In this document: piece after piece, positions 1-6,788 of the stretch
Layout: the number at the start of each line of letters is the position of its first letter
Position numbering within the stretch: the stretch's first letter is position 1
Source of the DNA: Clostridium sp. CAG:609
Lineage (GTDB): Bacteria; Bacillota_I; Bacilli_A; RF39; UBA660
Assembly: GCA_000438075.1 (NCBI GenBank)
Contig: FR903513.1
Coordinates: 1 to 11,454, forward strand
Length of the DNA stretch: 11,454 bases
Direction of reading: 5' to 3'
The notes under the pieces: model-generated
The model's database searches: none
What the model was told of the DNA's origin: nothing
What the model saw: only the letters and a program-made list of their open reading frames with translations
Made by a program: the position numbers and the translations under genes

Positions 1-31
1 ACTTTGAAATCTTTATATTTAGAATTATACA

Positions 32-40
32 TGGTATACT
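32..40 (+). promoter_or_regulatory. Extended -10 promoter candidate for the ATPase gene
   Basis: TGG-TATACT is an extended -10 element about 180 bases upstream of the ATPase start. No good -35 lies at 16-18 bases, which is common for extended -10 promoters. Transcription would begin near base 47 and give a leader of about 170 nt. This is a sequence match only. Confidence 0.4.
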
Positions 41-65
41 TTTATTAGTACGAGGAGTGATATAG

Positions 66-92
66 GTGAAATTATTTGATGAAATAAAATGA
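66..92 (+). other. Possible 8-codon leader peptide or gene remnant
   Basis: GAGGAG at 52-57 lies 8 bases before a GTG that opens the short frame VKLFDEIK and then stops at TGA. The ribosome binding site is better than chance, so this is either a leader peptide ahead of the ATPase or the start of a gene whose remainder has decayed. The next ~120 bases to the ATPase are AT-rich and I see no open frame in them. Confidence 0.25.
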
Positions 93-217
93 ATAATATA
101 TTAAAGATATAAATGTTAATGATAAACAAAAAATAAGAATTAAGATGTAAAAGAAAGATTATATGATACAGAAAATACATTCGAGATTCAGAAATGTAGG
201 TAAAAAGGAGCAATATA

Positions 218-2767
218 ATGTATTCTAAAAATGAAGAGGAAATATTTAAAATTTTAAATAGTAATACCCGTGGATTAGATAGTAAAGAAACTGAGAAAAG
301 GTTAAAAGATTATGGACAAAATATTATTCTAAATAAAAAGAAAAAGATTTGGATTTTAAGATTTTTAAAACAATTTAACGATACCATGATCATCATATTA
401 TTGGTAGTTGCACTACTTTTATATTTTTATGGATATTTTTATTCTCACGAGTATACTGATACTATTGTCATACTTTTTGTAGTTTTTATAAATGCAATTG
501 TTGGATTTATACAAGAAGAAAAAGCTACTTTAGTATTAAAAGATTTAAAAAAATATGAAAACAGCACTTGTAAAGTTAGAAGAGATGATAAAATAATAGT
601 AATAAATACCAAAGAATTAGTTCCAGGAGATATAATATATTTAGAATCCGGAGAAACTGTTCCTGCTGATATTAGAATACTTTCATGTGAAAGTTTAAAA
701 GTAGATGAATCAGCATTAACTGGAGAAAGTGTTCCAGTACAAAAAAGTTCAGATGTTTTAAAAAATAACTTAATTCTTCAAGAACAAAAAAATATGTTAT
801 TTTTAGGAACTAGCATTACTAATGGAAAAAGTACTGGTATAGTTGTAAGTACTGGAAAAAATACTGAGATAGGTAAGATTGCATTATCACTTAATGAAAT
901 TGATAGAATAGAAACACCATTACAATTAAAAATAAAAGAACTTTCTAAAAAAATTACATTTATAGTATTTATTATTTTAATTTTTATATTTATTTTAGCT
1001 TTAATTAATAAATATACAATACTTGAAATTATAATGCTATGCTCATCACTCGCGGTTGCTGCTATACCTGAAGGACTTCCAACTGTAATTACAATAACAT
1101 TATCCGTTGGAATATCTAATTTAGCAAAGAAGAAAACAGTAGTAAAACAAATGCAAGCTGTAGAAACACTTGGAGCAATAGATATTATTTGTTCTGATAA
1201 GACAGGTACTATAACGCAAAATAAAATGACTGTTAAAGAAGAATATGTAATAGATGAGAATATGCTTAATTATATATGTGCTCTTTGTAATGATGGCCTT
1301 ATTTATGAAGATAAATATGTAGGTGATCCTACAGAAACTTGTTTATATGAATATCTATATAATAAAAAAATCGATTCTCTTAAATTGAGAAAAAAATGCG
1401 AGAGAATATTAGATATACCTTTTGATAGTGATAGAAAGATGTTTACTACTTTAAATAAAATTGATAATGATGTATATATATTATGCAAAGGTAGTATGGA
1501 TTCTTTAATTGAAAAAGTAAATCTATCTAAGATTGAAAAACAACAAATTTTAGATAAAGTTAAGAATTATTCTAAAAATGCTTTAAGAATTTTAGGGTTT
1601 GCTTATAAAAAGTTAGATTATATACCAAAAGATATTAAAGAATTAGAAAAAGAGGAAAATGATTTATCTTTTGCTGGTATTTTAGGAATAATAGATCCAC
1701 CAAGAGAAAGTGTTAAAAAAAGTGTTATTTTATGCAAAAATGCTGGTATTAGACCAATAATGATTACAGGAGATTCTATAGATACTGCAACTGCTATTGC
1801 AAAAAATGTTGGAATTATAGATAATGATAATGAAGCAATACTTGGGAGTGAACTTGATAAATATAATGATGAAGAATTAAAAAATATTGTTAAAAGGTAT
1901 TCTGTGTATGCAAGAGTAAATCCAGTTCATAAAGAAAGAATTGTTTTTGCACTTCAAAATAGCGGAAAAATTGTAGCAATGACTGGGGATGGAGTAAATG
2001 ATGCTCCAGCTATTAAAGATGCTCATGTTGGTATTGGAATGGGTATTACTGGTACTGATGTTACAAAGTCTGCATCAGACATAGTCTTAATGGATGATTC
2101 TTTTTCAACAATAGTTGTGGCAGTTGAAGAAGGAAGAAGAATATATAATAACATTAGAAATAATATTGTATTTTCATTATCAAGTAATTTTGCTGAAATA
2201 TTTACTATTATTATAGGACTACTTACTAAAACAACGATTTTATTACCAATTTATATTTTATTTATTGATTTGGTAACTGATTCTATTCCTAGTATATGTT
2301 TATCTTTTGAAAAGAGTGAAGATAGCATAATGAATAAAAAACCAAGAGGCATTAATAAACCATTATTTACACCATTTATAAAATCATGTATCGCATCTTC
2401 AGCTATCATTGAAACTATATTTGTAGTTCTCACTTACTTTATTAGTTTAAAAATGTATGGGCAAGAAACAGCTATGTCTTTAGCACTTCTTTCAATGGTA
2501 GTACAGGAGATAGCTTATTCTATATCTTGTAGAAACTTAAAAGAGTCAGTTGTTAAACAGGGATTGTTTTCTAATAAAGCAATGAACTACGGATTACTAT
2601 TGATATTTTTAATTGAACTCATAGTGTTTGTTACACCTATTGGTAAATTAATAAGTATAACATCAATAGATATTAGTTTGATATTAATAGTATTCTTAAT
2701 AAACTCTATGGCAATATTTATTTACGAATTAATTAAGCCATTTTTAGTAAAATGGTTTAAAGATTAG
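218..2767 (+). CDS. P2-type cation (probably Ca2+) transporting ATPase
   Basis: An 849-residue ion pump of the plasma membrane that should export Ca2+ (or a related cation) at the cost of ATP. Motifs in order: N-terminal cation-ATPase domain (about 1-70); actuator loop TGES (168-171); M4 IPEGLP (283-288); phosphorylation motif DKTGT with Asp327; nucleotide-domain KGS (424-426); DPPR (493-496); hinge TGDGVND (589-595). The ion-site residues match SERCA-type pumps at E285 (M4), N657 and E660 (M5), and T687 and D688 (M6). D684 stands where SERCA has Asn796. About ten hydrophobic segments and a length slightly under the usual 880-900 fit family P2A. The start is set by AAAGGAG at 204-210, 7 bases before ATG. 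It is monocistronic, followed by a hairpin, and is the one clearly intact large gene here. Ca2+ is the best guess at substrate; Na+ or another cation is not excluded. Confidence 0.93.
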   Translation: MYSKNEEEIFKILNSNTRGLDSKETEKRLKDYGQNIILNKKKKIWILRFLKQFNDTMIIILLVVALLLYFYGYFYSHEYTDTIVILFVVFINAIVGFIQEEKATLVLKDLKKYENSTCKVRRDDKIIVINTKELVPGDIIYLESGETVPADIRILSCESLKVDESALTGESVPVQKSSDVLKNNLILQEQKNMLFLGTSITNGKSTGIVVSTGKNTEIGKIALSLNEIDRIETPLQLKIKELSKKITFIVFIILIFIFILALINKYTILEIIMLCSSLAVAAIPEGLPTVITITLSVGISNLAKKKTVVKQMQAVETLGAIDIICSDKTGTITQNKMTVKEEYVIDENMLNYICALCNDGLIYEDKYVGDPTETCLYEYLYNKKIDSLKLRKKCERILDIPFDSDRKMFTTLNKIDNDVYILCKGSMDSLIEKVNLSKIEKQQILDKVKNYSKNALRILGFAYKKLDYIPKDIKELEKEENDLSFAGILGIIDPPRESVKKSVILCKNAGIRPIMITGDSIDTATAIAKNVGIIDNDNEAILGSELDKYNDEELKNIVKRYSVYARVNPVHKERIVFALQNSGKIVAMTGDGVNDAPAIKDAHVGIGMGITGTDVTKSASDIVLMDDSFSTIVVAVEEGRRIYNNIRNNIVFSLSSNFAEIFTIIIGLLTKTTILLPIYILFIDLVTDSIPSICLSFEKSEDSIMNKKPRGINKPLFTPFIKSCIASSAIIETIFVVLTYFISLKMYGQETAMSLALLSMVVQEIAYSISCRNLKESVVKQGLFSNKAMNYGLLLIFLIELIVFVTPIGKLISITSIDISLILIVFLINSMAIFIYELIKPFLVKWFKD

Positions 2768-2802
2768 AATATAAAAAATTGTAAGTATGCATTTGAAGTT
2801 AT

Positions 2803-2832
2803 AATTACTATTTGTCTTTATAAATAGTAATT
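2803..2832 (+). terminator. AT-only hairpin after the ATPase gene
   Basis: A perfect 11-bp inverted repeat (AATTACTATTT / AAATAGTAATT) with an 8-base loop lies 35 bases after the ATPase stop. The following bases are T-rich but broken by A. It is a plausible weak intrinsic terminator; the stem has only two G-C pairs. Confidence 0.45.
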
Positions 2833-2867
2833 TATTAGTTTATTATGCATTGGGAGATGTAGAAAAA

Positions 2868-2991
2868 TTTGGAGTTTTTTCCAAAGGCGGACACTATGGT
2901 AAAAAAAGTAGAAAAAATATCTAATGAGATGCTGTAAGATAGATATGAATTAATAACAATATCTAAAAATAATATAGAGAAAGATAAATAG
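2868..2991 (+). other. Intergenic stretch with possible degraded small ORF
   Basis: A short hairpin (TTTGGA / TCCAAA, 2868-2885) is followed by an ATG at 2896 opening a 13-codon frame. It stops at TAA (2935-2937) and stays open in the same frame for 17 more codons to TAG at 2991. AAAGGCGG before the ATG is a weak ribosome site. The pattern would fit a small gene with one nonsense change, but it is short enough to be chance. Confidence 0.15.
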
Positions 2992-3014
2992 TAATTTGTC
3001 GAGGAGGTAAATTT

Positions 3015-3192
3015 ATGGGTCTGTTTAGTAAAAATGATAAAGGAAAAATTACTAAAAAATATTCAGATGGTAGTTTTGAAAGAATTTTTAAGGATGGTAC
3101 AAAAGAAAAAGTTAGAGCAACAAAAAAGGGTTGTTTATGATTTCTTAAGACTTGATGAAGTTAAGGGTAGTATATGGGAATCTAAAGAATAA
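3015..3192 (+). pseudogene. Small MGLFSK-type protein, frameshifted
   Basis: GAGGAGG at 3001-3007 lies 7 bases before an ATG that opens 41 codons, starting MGLFSKND and ending at TGA (3138-3140). After the run A6G3 (3122-3130) the +1 frame stays open for 20 codons with a protein-like sequence (VVYDFLRLDEVK, then GSIWESKE) and stops at TAA 3190-3192. Removing one base from the A/G run would give a single ~58-residue basic protein. I do not recognise a family. It is the first of three consecutive genes with an M-x-[L/I]-F start followed by Lys-rich sequence. The 41-residue product may still be made. A sequencing error in the homopolymer is a real alternative. Confidence 0.55.
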
Positions 3193-3328
3193 TATCAAAG
3201 AAAGCACAAAAAGTTTTGGAAATAAAAATTACATTTTATTTCTTAGAAAATGATTTTAGCATAAATAATAATCATTATAATTATTAAAAAAAGAGAAAGC
3301 TCAGATTTAGTAAAAAAGGAGAATTGTT

Positions 3329-3490
3329 ATGGGATTATTTGGAAATTCAAAAAAACAAAACGAAAGAAAAAAATTAAAGAGTAAAGTTGACAGATTAATG
3401 AAATCGTATAGTAAAGAGAAAATTGATGGTGATACATATTTAAAAAAGATGATGGATTTAACAAGTTCTTATCAAAAGAAAAAAAAGTAA
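3329..3490 (+). CDS. 53-residue SHOCT-like small protein
   Basis: ATG is preceded by AAGGAG (3316-3321) at 7 bases. The product starts MGLFGNSKK, has a highly basic stretch to about residue 20, then a helical segment (RLMKSY to SSYQKK, about 22-50) with the spacing of a SHOCT module: hydrophobic helix, Lys-Ile-Asp-Gly turn in place of the usual Gly-hydrophobic-Thr, aromatic-Leu-Lys-Lys second helix. SHOCT domains are small C-terminal oligomerisation or anchoring modules of unknown exact role. It sits 74 bases before the coiled-coil gene and shares its M-x-[L/I]-F type start, so the two may be co-transcribed. The SHOCT call rests on pattern resemblance, not on a profile search. Confidence 0.6.
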   Translation: MGLFGNSKKQNERKKLKSKVDRLMKSYSKEKIDGDTYLKKMMDLTSSYQKKKK

Positions 3491-3564
3491 ATGTAAATTT
3501 AAATATTAGAGAAGTCTTATTATAAATTTAAGTACAACTTACTTTAGTAATGGAGGTAGTTATT

Positions 3565-4407
3565 ATGAATATATTTAACACAAAAAAATCAAAGGAAGAA
3601 TGGCAAAGAAAAATTGAAGAAAGTTATCAAAGAGGAAGAAATGATGCTGAAGATGAATTTTTATCTAAAAAAAGTAAAATAGAAATAGATGAAAAAGATT
3701 TGAAAAAAATGACTGAAAAAGAATTATTAGTAGAAATAATAAAGTCGTTAAATATACAAAACAAAAGAACAGATAATTTGAATTCAAAAATATCTTTTGT
3801 TATGGATTATAAAATGATTTTTAAAGAAATGAATAAAATAACAAATGAAATATATGACAAAGAGAAAATTTTATGTGAAAATATTTTGGAAAGTCAGGCT
3901 CAAATATCCGAATTCAAATGTGATGTTGCAAATATAAAAACTCACGTACAAGAAATAAATGGATTACTTTCTATAATTAACTCTGCAAAAAGTGAACTCT
4001 CTAATATTTCATTAGAAATAGAAAATATTGTTCCAAAATTAAAAAAAGGATGTAATAGTTTAGAAAATATTGCTGAAAATATGAATGATACAATTTTAAA
4101 ATATAAAGATAGTCCAGTTGAATTAATCAATAGAATAGATAAAAAAATTGGAATTGAAGATAAAGATATTGAATTTAAAAGCATAATTTCTAGTTTAGAA
4201 GATATAGAAAACAAAATATGTGATATAGAAACAAAATTGAATTCAGAATCAGATGATAGCATGAGTTCAAAAATTAGTGATATGGAATATAAGGTTAATA
4301 CTGCATTAGATCAGTATGGATTTGGAAGCTTATATAGTAAAATTAATGAACTAGATATGAAACTAGATTCTATAGAGTCAAAAATAAATAACAATGATTT
4401 ATATTAA
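3565..4407 (+). CDS. Coiled-coil protein of unknown function
   Basis: Start chosen at 3565 because GGAGG (3552-3556) lies 8 bases before it; an in-frame ATG at 3550 overlaps that site and is unlikely to be used. The 280-residue product begins MNIFNTKKSKEEWQ and has a charged helical N-terminus (about 8-40). It continues as long heptad-like helices (about 85-280) rich in Ile, Leu, Glu, Asn and Lys. The tail SKINELDMKLDSIESKI repeats the hydrophobic spacing of a coiled coil. No signal peptide, membrane segment or catalytic motif is visible. It closes the three-gene run of small M-x-[L/I]-F proteins and ends 18 bases from the convergent ORF A. A scaffold or oligomeric partner role is possible but is only inference. 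Confidence 0.8.
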   Translation: MNIFNTKKSKEEWQRKIEESYQRGRNDAEDEFLSKKSKIEIDEKDLKKMTEKELLVEIIKSLNIQNKRTDNLNSKISFVMDYKMIFKEMNKITNEIYDKEKILCENILESQAQISEFKCDVANIKTHVQEINGLLSIINSAKSELSNISLEIENIVPKLKKGCNSLENIAENMNDTILKYKDSPVELINRIDKKIGIEDKDIEFKSIISSLEDIENKICDIETKLNSESDDSMSSKISDMEYKVNTALDQYGFGSLYSKINELDMKLDSIESKINNNDLY

Positions 4408-4425
4408 AATACAAGTATTAAAAGA

Positions 4426-4878
4426 TTACTTTATTTGTTTATAAAGTGGAGTACCATTAATACCTTTTATATTCGATAAATTTATTGTTATAATTGCTAA
4501 TTCTAATTGATTACTTTTAAATCTATCATTATCTTTTATAGGTATTATTCTTATTAAATCTTTCCAAGTTTTACCTAAAATATTTTCTTTATTGTAGATG
4601 TTTGTAATTTTTTTGTGGCTTTTACCTTCTAAATCTTTAAATGATATTTTTATTTTAAAGGTATTTACATAAGTATCGTCACATTCATCAAACATTAAAT
4701 ATTTATTATTCTTAATAATGATGATATGTGGCATAACATAAGCAACATTGGTACCTGTTATATTTTTAATTGAACCATTATTTATAATTGGAGTAGTATT
4801 AGTAAATCTTCCAATCATCTCAATTTATCTTTTTAATTTATCACTTATTTTTAATTCTTTTGTTTCTATATTTAACAT
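4426..4878 (-). pseudogene. ORF A: small protein gene with in-frame TAA, paralogue of ORF C
   Basis: A strong ribosome site (AAAGGAG, 7-base spacer) precedes ATG at 4878-4876, which opens 17 codons (MLNIETKELK, then ISDKLKR) and stops at TAA (4827-4825). The same frame then stays open for 132 codons to 4426. Aligned without gaps to ORF C (8953-8688), the stop falls exactly where C has Lys. Both then share NTTP, NGSI, N, a Y-V-x-P-H motif, I-I-x-x-N and an Asp-x-Tyr-x-x-x-F block. The gene is therefore a longer paralogue of C interrupted by one nonsense codon. A restart at the ATG at 4818 would give 130 residues but has no ribosome site. No known family recognised. It lies 23 bases downstream of the terminator of RNA leader A. 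Sequencing error is an alternative to true inactivation. Confidence 0.7.
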
Positions 4879-4900
4879 AAAATCAACTCCTTTACATAAC

Positions 4901-4926
4901 AAAAAAACTAACTATTTCTAGTTAGT
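4901..4926 (-). terminator. Intrinsic terminator of RNA leader A
   Basis: ACTAACTA-GAAA-TAGTTAGT, an 8-bp perfect stem with a GAAA tetraloop, then T7 in the RNA direction. It lies between the leader and the ribosome site of ORF A, so ORF A is expressed only by read-through or antitermination. Confidence 0.8.
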
Positions 4927-5032
4927 ATTTATTACTCTCAGAAGTTAATTTCCGAGTTTCCTATCAATCTGGAGCGATAACAAAGGTTATTCGAAATTCC
5001 TAATAGTAAAAGTTGATAAACAACTAACCCCT
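4901..5032 (-). ncRNA. Structured RNA leader, copy A
   Basis: A ~130-nt leader transcribed leftward towards ORF A. Visible elements: hairpin AGTTG / CAACT (5025-5011); a core at 5027-4971 nearly identical to copy B; a small hairpin ATAAC-CTTT-GTTAT followed by the conserved CGCTCC; a variable stretch; then a terminator. The extreme 5' segment GTTAGT (5028-5023) is complementary to ACTAAC in the 5' arm of the terminator and overlaps the first hairpin, so the two pairings exclude each other. I do not recognise it as a known riboswitch class: there is no T-box motif or other consensus I know. It could be a cis-acting attenuator or a released small RNA. Its orientation is supported by promoter, terminator and ribosome-site order. 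Confidence 0.7.
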
Positions 5033-5038
5033 AAAATA

Positions 5039-5047
5039 ATGATACCA
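5039..5047 (-). promoter_or_regulatory. Extended -10 promoter of RNA leader A
   Basis: Read on the minus strand this is TGG-TATCAT, an extended -10, with a weak TTTAAT 17 bases upstream as -35. It places the start of transcription near 5032, just before the GTTAGT segment of leader A. It lies back to back with the CBASS-like operon promoter region. Confidence 0.5.
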
Positions 5048-5121
5048 TATTTTATAAAAATATTAAAGTAATTTTGAAAAAGTTGATTGTAAGTATTTAA
5101 AATAAACTTAAATTATGGTAT

Positions 5122-5127
5122 TATAAT
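5122..5127 (+). promoter_or_regulatory. Candidate -10 box of the nucleotidyltransferase operon
   Basis: A perfect TATAAT lies 58 bases before the nucleotidyltransferase start. I cannot find a good -35 at the usual distance (TTGATT at 5083 is too far), so this is a tentative assignment. The intergenic stretch 4879-5184 holds leader A and the two divergent promoter regions. Confidence 0.35.
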
Positions 5128-5136
5128 AATAGATTT

Positions 5137-5160
5137 GTATCATTTATTATGATACTTTTT
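5137..5160 (+). terminator. Terminator-like hairpin in the leader of the CBASS-like operon
   Basis: GTATCAT-TTATT-ATGATAC, a perfect 7-bp stem, is followed at once by T5. It falls between the candidate -10 and the ribosome site (AGGAGG, 5175-5180) of the nucleotidyltransferase gene. It could damp read-through into the cassette, act as an attenuator, or be a palindromic operator. The sequence supports the dyad and T-run only. Confidence 0.5.
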
Positions 5161-5184
5161 CTTTGTAAAAAATTAGGAGGATTT

Positions 5185-5997
5185 ATGGCTACAGTAAATG
5201 GTTATTTGACATCATTACAATCGGATTTATATGTTAATGGCGCAGAAAAAGATAAAATAAAAACATCAATAGATGCTATATGTACTAGACTTGGATATTA
5301 TTTTGGAAATCCAGAGCATAACATTCATAAGATCATAAAAAAAGATATTTTCGGTTCTTATAGCAGAGATACTATGCTTTCAAGAAAATATGATGAAGAT
5401 TCAGATATTGATTTAATGGTTATTTTTGAAGATGCTAATGAATACACACCACAAACATGTTTGAATTGGTTAAAGGGGTTTGCTGATTATTGGTATCCCA
5501 ACTCATTAGTTAAACAATCATTGCCTACTATAGTTATTGAATTACAAAATATAAAATTTGAACTAGTTCCTGCCTATAAAAATGATTATGGTAATTTATA
5601 TATAGCAAAAGATAGTTCCAATTGGCAATATACAAATCCTAAAGATTTGAATGATAAAATGAACAAATTGAATGGAACTACAAATTATGAGTTTAAAAGA
5701 ATTATTAGAACAATTAAATATTGGAATGTAAAGAAAAATTACAGAAGATATAAATCATATTCTTTGGAAAAATATTTAACAGAAAAGTTTGAAACTTCAT
5801 ATTTATATTGTAATAATCAATTTGATTATTTAGATTGGGCTTTTTTTCATTTAGGAAATTACAGTACAAATGATGATTATATAAGCAATAGAATCAAAAC
5901 TGCAAAAGATAATATTGAATTAGCACAAAAATATGAAAAAAATTATGATTACGATTTGGCTATAGAATGTATTAAAAGAGTAATTCCAAAAACATAA
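5185..5997 (+). CDS. SMODS-type CD-NTase (CBASS-like cyclic nucleotide synthase)
   Basis: A 270-residue DNA polymerase beta-fold nucleotidyltransferase of the SMODS/CD-NTase group, expected to make a cyclic di- or oligonucleotide alarm signal in the cytoplasm on phage infection. Active-site motifs: FGSYSRDT with Gly57-Ser58, then DSDIDLM with Asp74 and Asp76; the third acidic position is Glu126 in FELVPAY, where Asp is usual. The helical half (about 160-235) contains the aromatic-rich IKYWN block. Start 5185 is set by AGGAGG (5175-5180); an in-frame ATG at 5149 lies inside the upstream hairpin. The product is shorter than many family members. It is followed 14 bases later by a four-helix membrane protein, the pairing expected of a short CBASS operon. 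The family is well supported; the signal molecule and activity are not readable here. Confidence 0.8.
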   Translation: MATVNGYLTSLQSDLYVNGAEKDKIKTSIDAICTRLGYYFGNPEHNIHKIIKKDIFGSYSRDTMLSRKYDEDSDIDLMVIFEDANEYTPQTCLNWLKGFADYWYPNSLVKQSLPTIVIELQNIKFELVPAYKNDYGNLYIAKDSSNWQYTNPKDLNDKMNKLNGTTNYEFKRIIRTIKYWNVKKNYRRYKSYSLEKYLTEKFETSYLYCNNQFDYLDWAFFHLGNYSTNDDYISNRIKTAKDNIELAQKYEKNYDYDLAIECIKRVIPKT

Positions 5998-6011
5998 GAG
6001 AGAGGTGCAAA

Positions 6012-6788
6012 ATGAATGAAGAAAGAAAAGATGAAGTTCAAGAACTTTATGACAAATGTAATAAAATCTCAAACTATTCCGATTTGTTGTTTTTGGTCAA
6101 CATAGCCATTTCATTTATACTAATATTCAATTTTAAGTATAGGGACATATTTGTAGTTACAAGTTTATTGCTTAATATTGGATATGTAATACTTGTAAAT
6201 GTAAATGAAATATATTTTAACAACCTTGCTGAAAATGAAAGAAGAAAGTCACTTTTAAAAGAATCTTTTGATGTCAATACTACATTAAGAGATACAAATA
6301 AATACTATAATAATGAAGCAGAACCATCTATTGAAAAATTGGGACTAAATTGTTATGAAAGTGCATTTTTTACAAATAAGGTAGTAAATAAAATGCTTCC
6401 AAAAAATATATTTAAAATATGTATTCTTGTAATACTATATGTTATTTTAATGATAAATATAGAAAATATGGATTTGCTATTAGTTATAACTCAAACTTTA
6501 TTTTCTGCAGAAATATTATTCTATTTTATAAAATTGTGCTATTATAAATTTCAATTAGATAAGGTATGTAGAGAGTTTCAAAACATTTTTTTAGTAGTAG
6601 GTTTAAAAAATAAAGATGCTAACGTACTAATTTTAGATGCTACTATGGATTATGAGTGTCTAAAAAGTTATTGTAAGATTTTAACATCTAGTAAAATATT
6701 TTTTAAAAACAACGAAGCTTGGTCAAAGGAATGGAACAAGATTTTAAATAAAATAAAAAAGAAGCAGGATAAGGATAACAATGAATAA
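6012..6788 (+). CDS. S-4TM-type membrane effector of the CBASS-like cassette
   Basis: A 258-residue membrane protein with four hydrophobic segments in two pairs (about 24-40 and 44-63; 132-150 and 153-175). The charged loop between the pairs holds ENERRK, ESFDVNTTLRD and NCYESAFFT; a ~80-residue soluble tail ends in WSKEWNKIL and a Lys-rich terminus. This layout, with the SMODS gene directly upstream, matches the SMODS-associated four-TM effectors thought to bind the cyclic nucleotide and permeabilise the membrane, killing the infected cell. The ribosome site GAGAGAGG ends 7 bases before ATG. It overlaps the next gene by 8 bases (ATGAATAA), so all three are translationally linked. Family call from layout and motifs, not from a profile search. 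Confidence 0.68.
   Translation: MNEERKDEVQELYDKCNKISNYSDLLFLVNIAISFILIFNFKYRDIFVVTSLLLNIGYVILVNVNEIYFNNLAENERRKSLLKESFDVNTTLRDTNKYYNNEAEPSIEKLGLNCYESAFFTNKVVNKMLPKNIFKICILVILYVILMINIENMDLLLVITQTLFSAEILFYFIKLCYYKFQLDKVCREFQNIFLVVGLKNKDANVLILDATMDYECLKSYCKILTSSKIFFKNNEAWSKEWNKILNKIKKKQDKDNNE

Noticed and set aside
3942..4262. Minus-strand 106-codon frame opposite the coiled-coil gene
   Set aside because: It lies wholly inside a well-supported gene, has Ser/Ile/Leu-rich composition typical of the antisense of Lys/Asn/Glu helices, and no ribosome site.
5149..5184. Longer nucleotidyltransferase start at 5149
   Set aside because: It lies within a terminator-like hairpin and has no ribosome site, whereas 5185 has AGGAGG at 4 bases.
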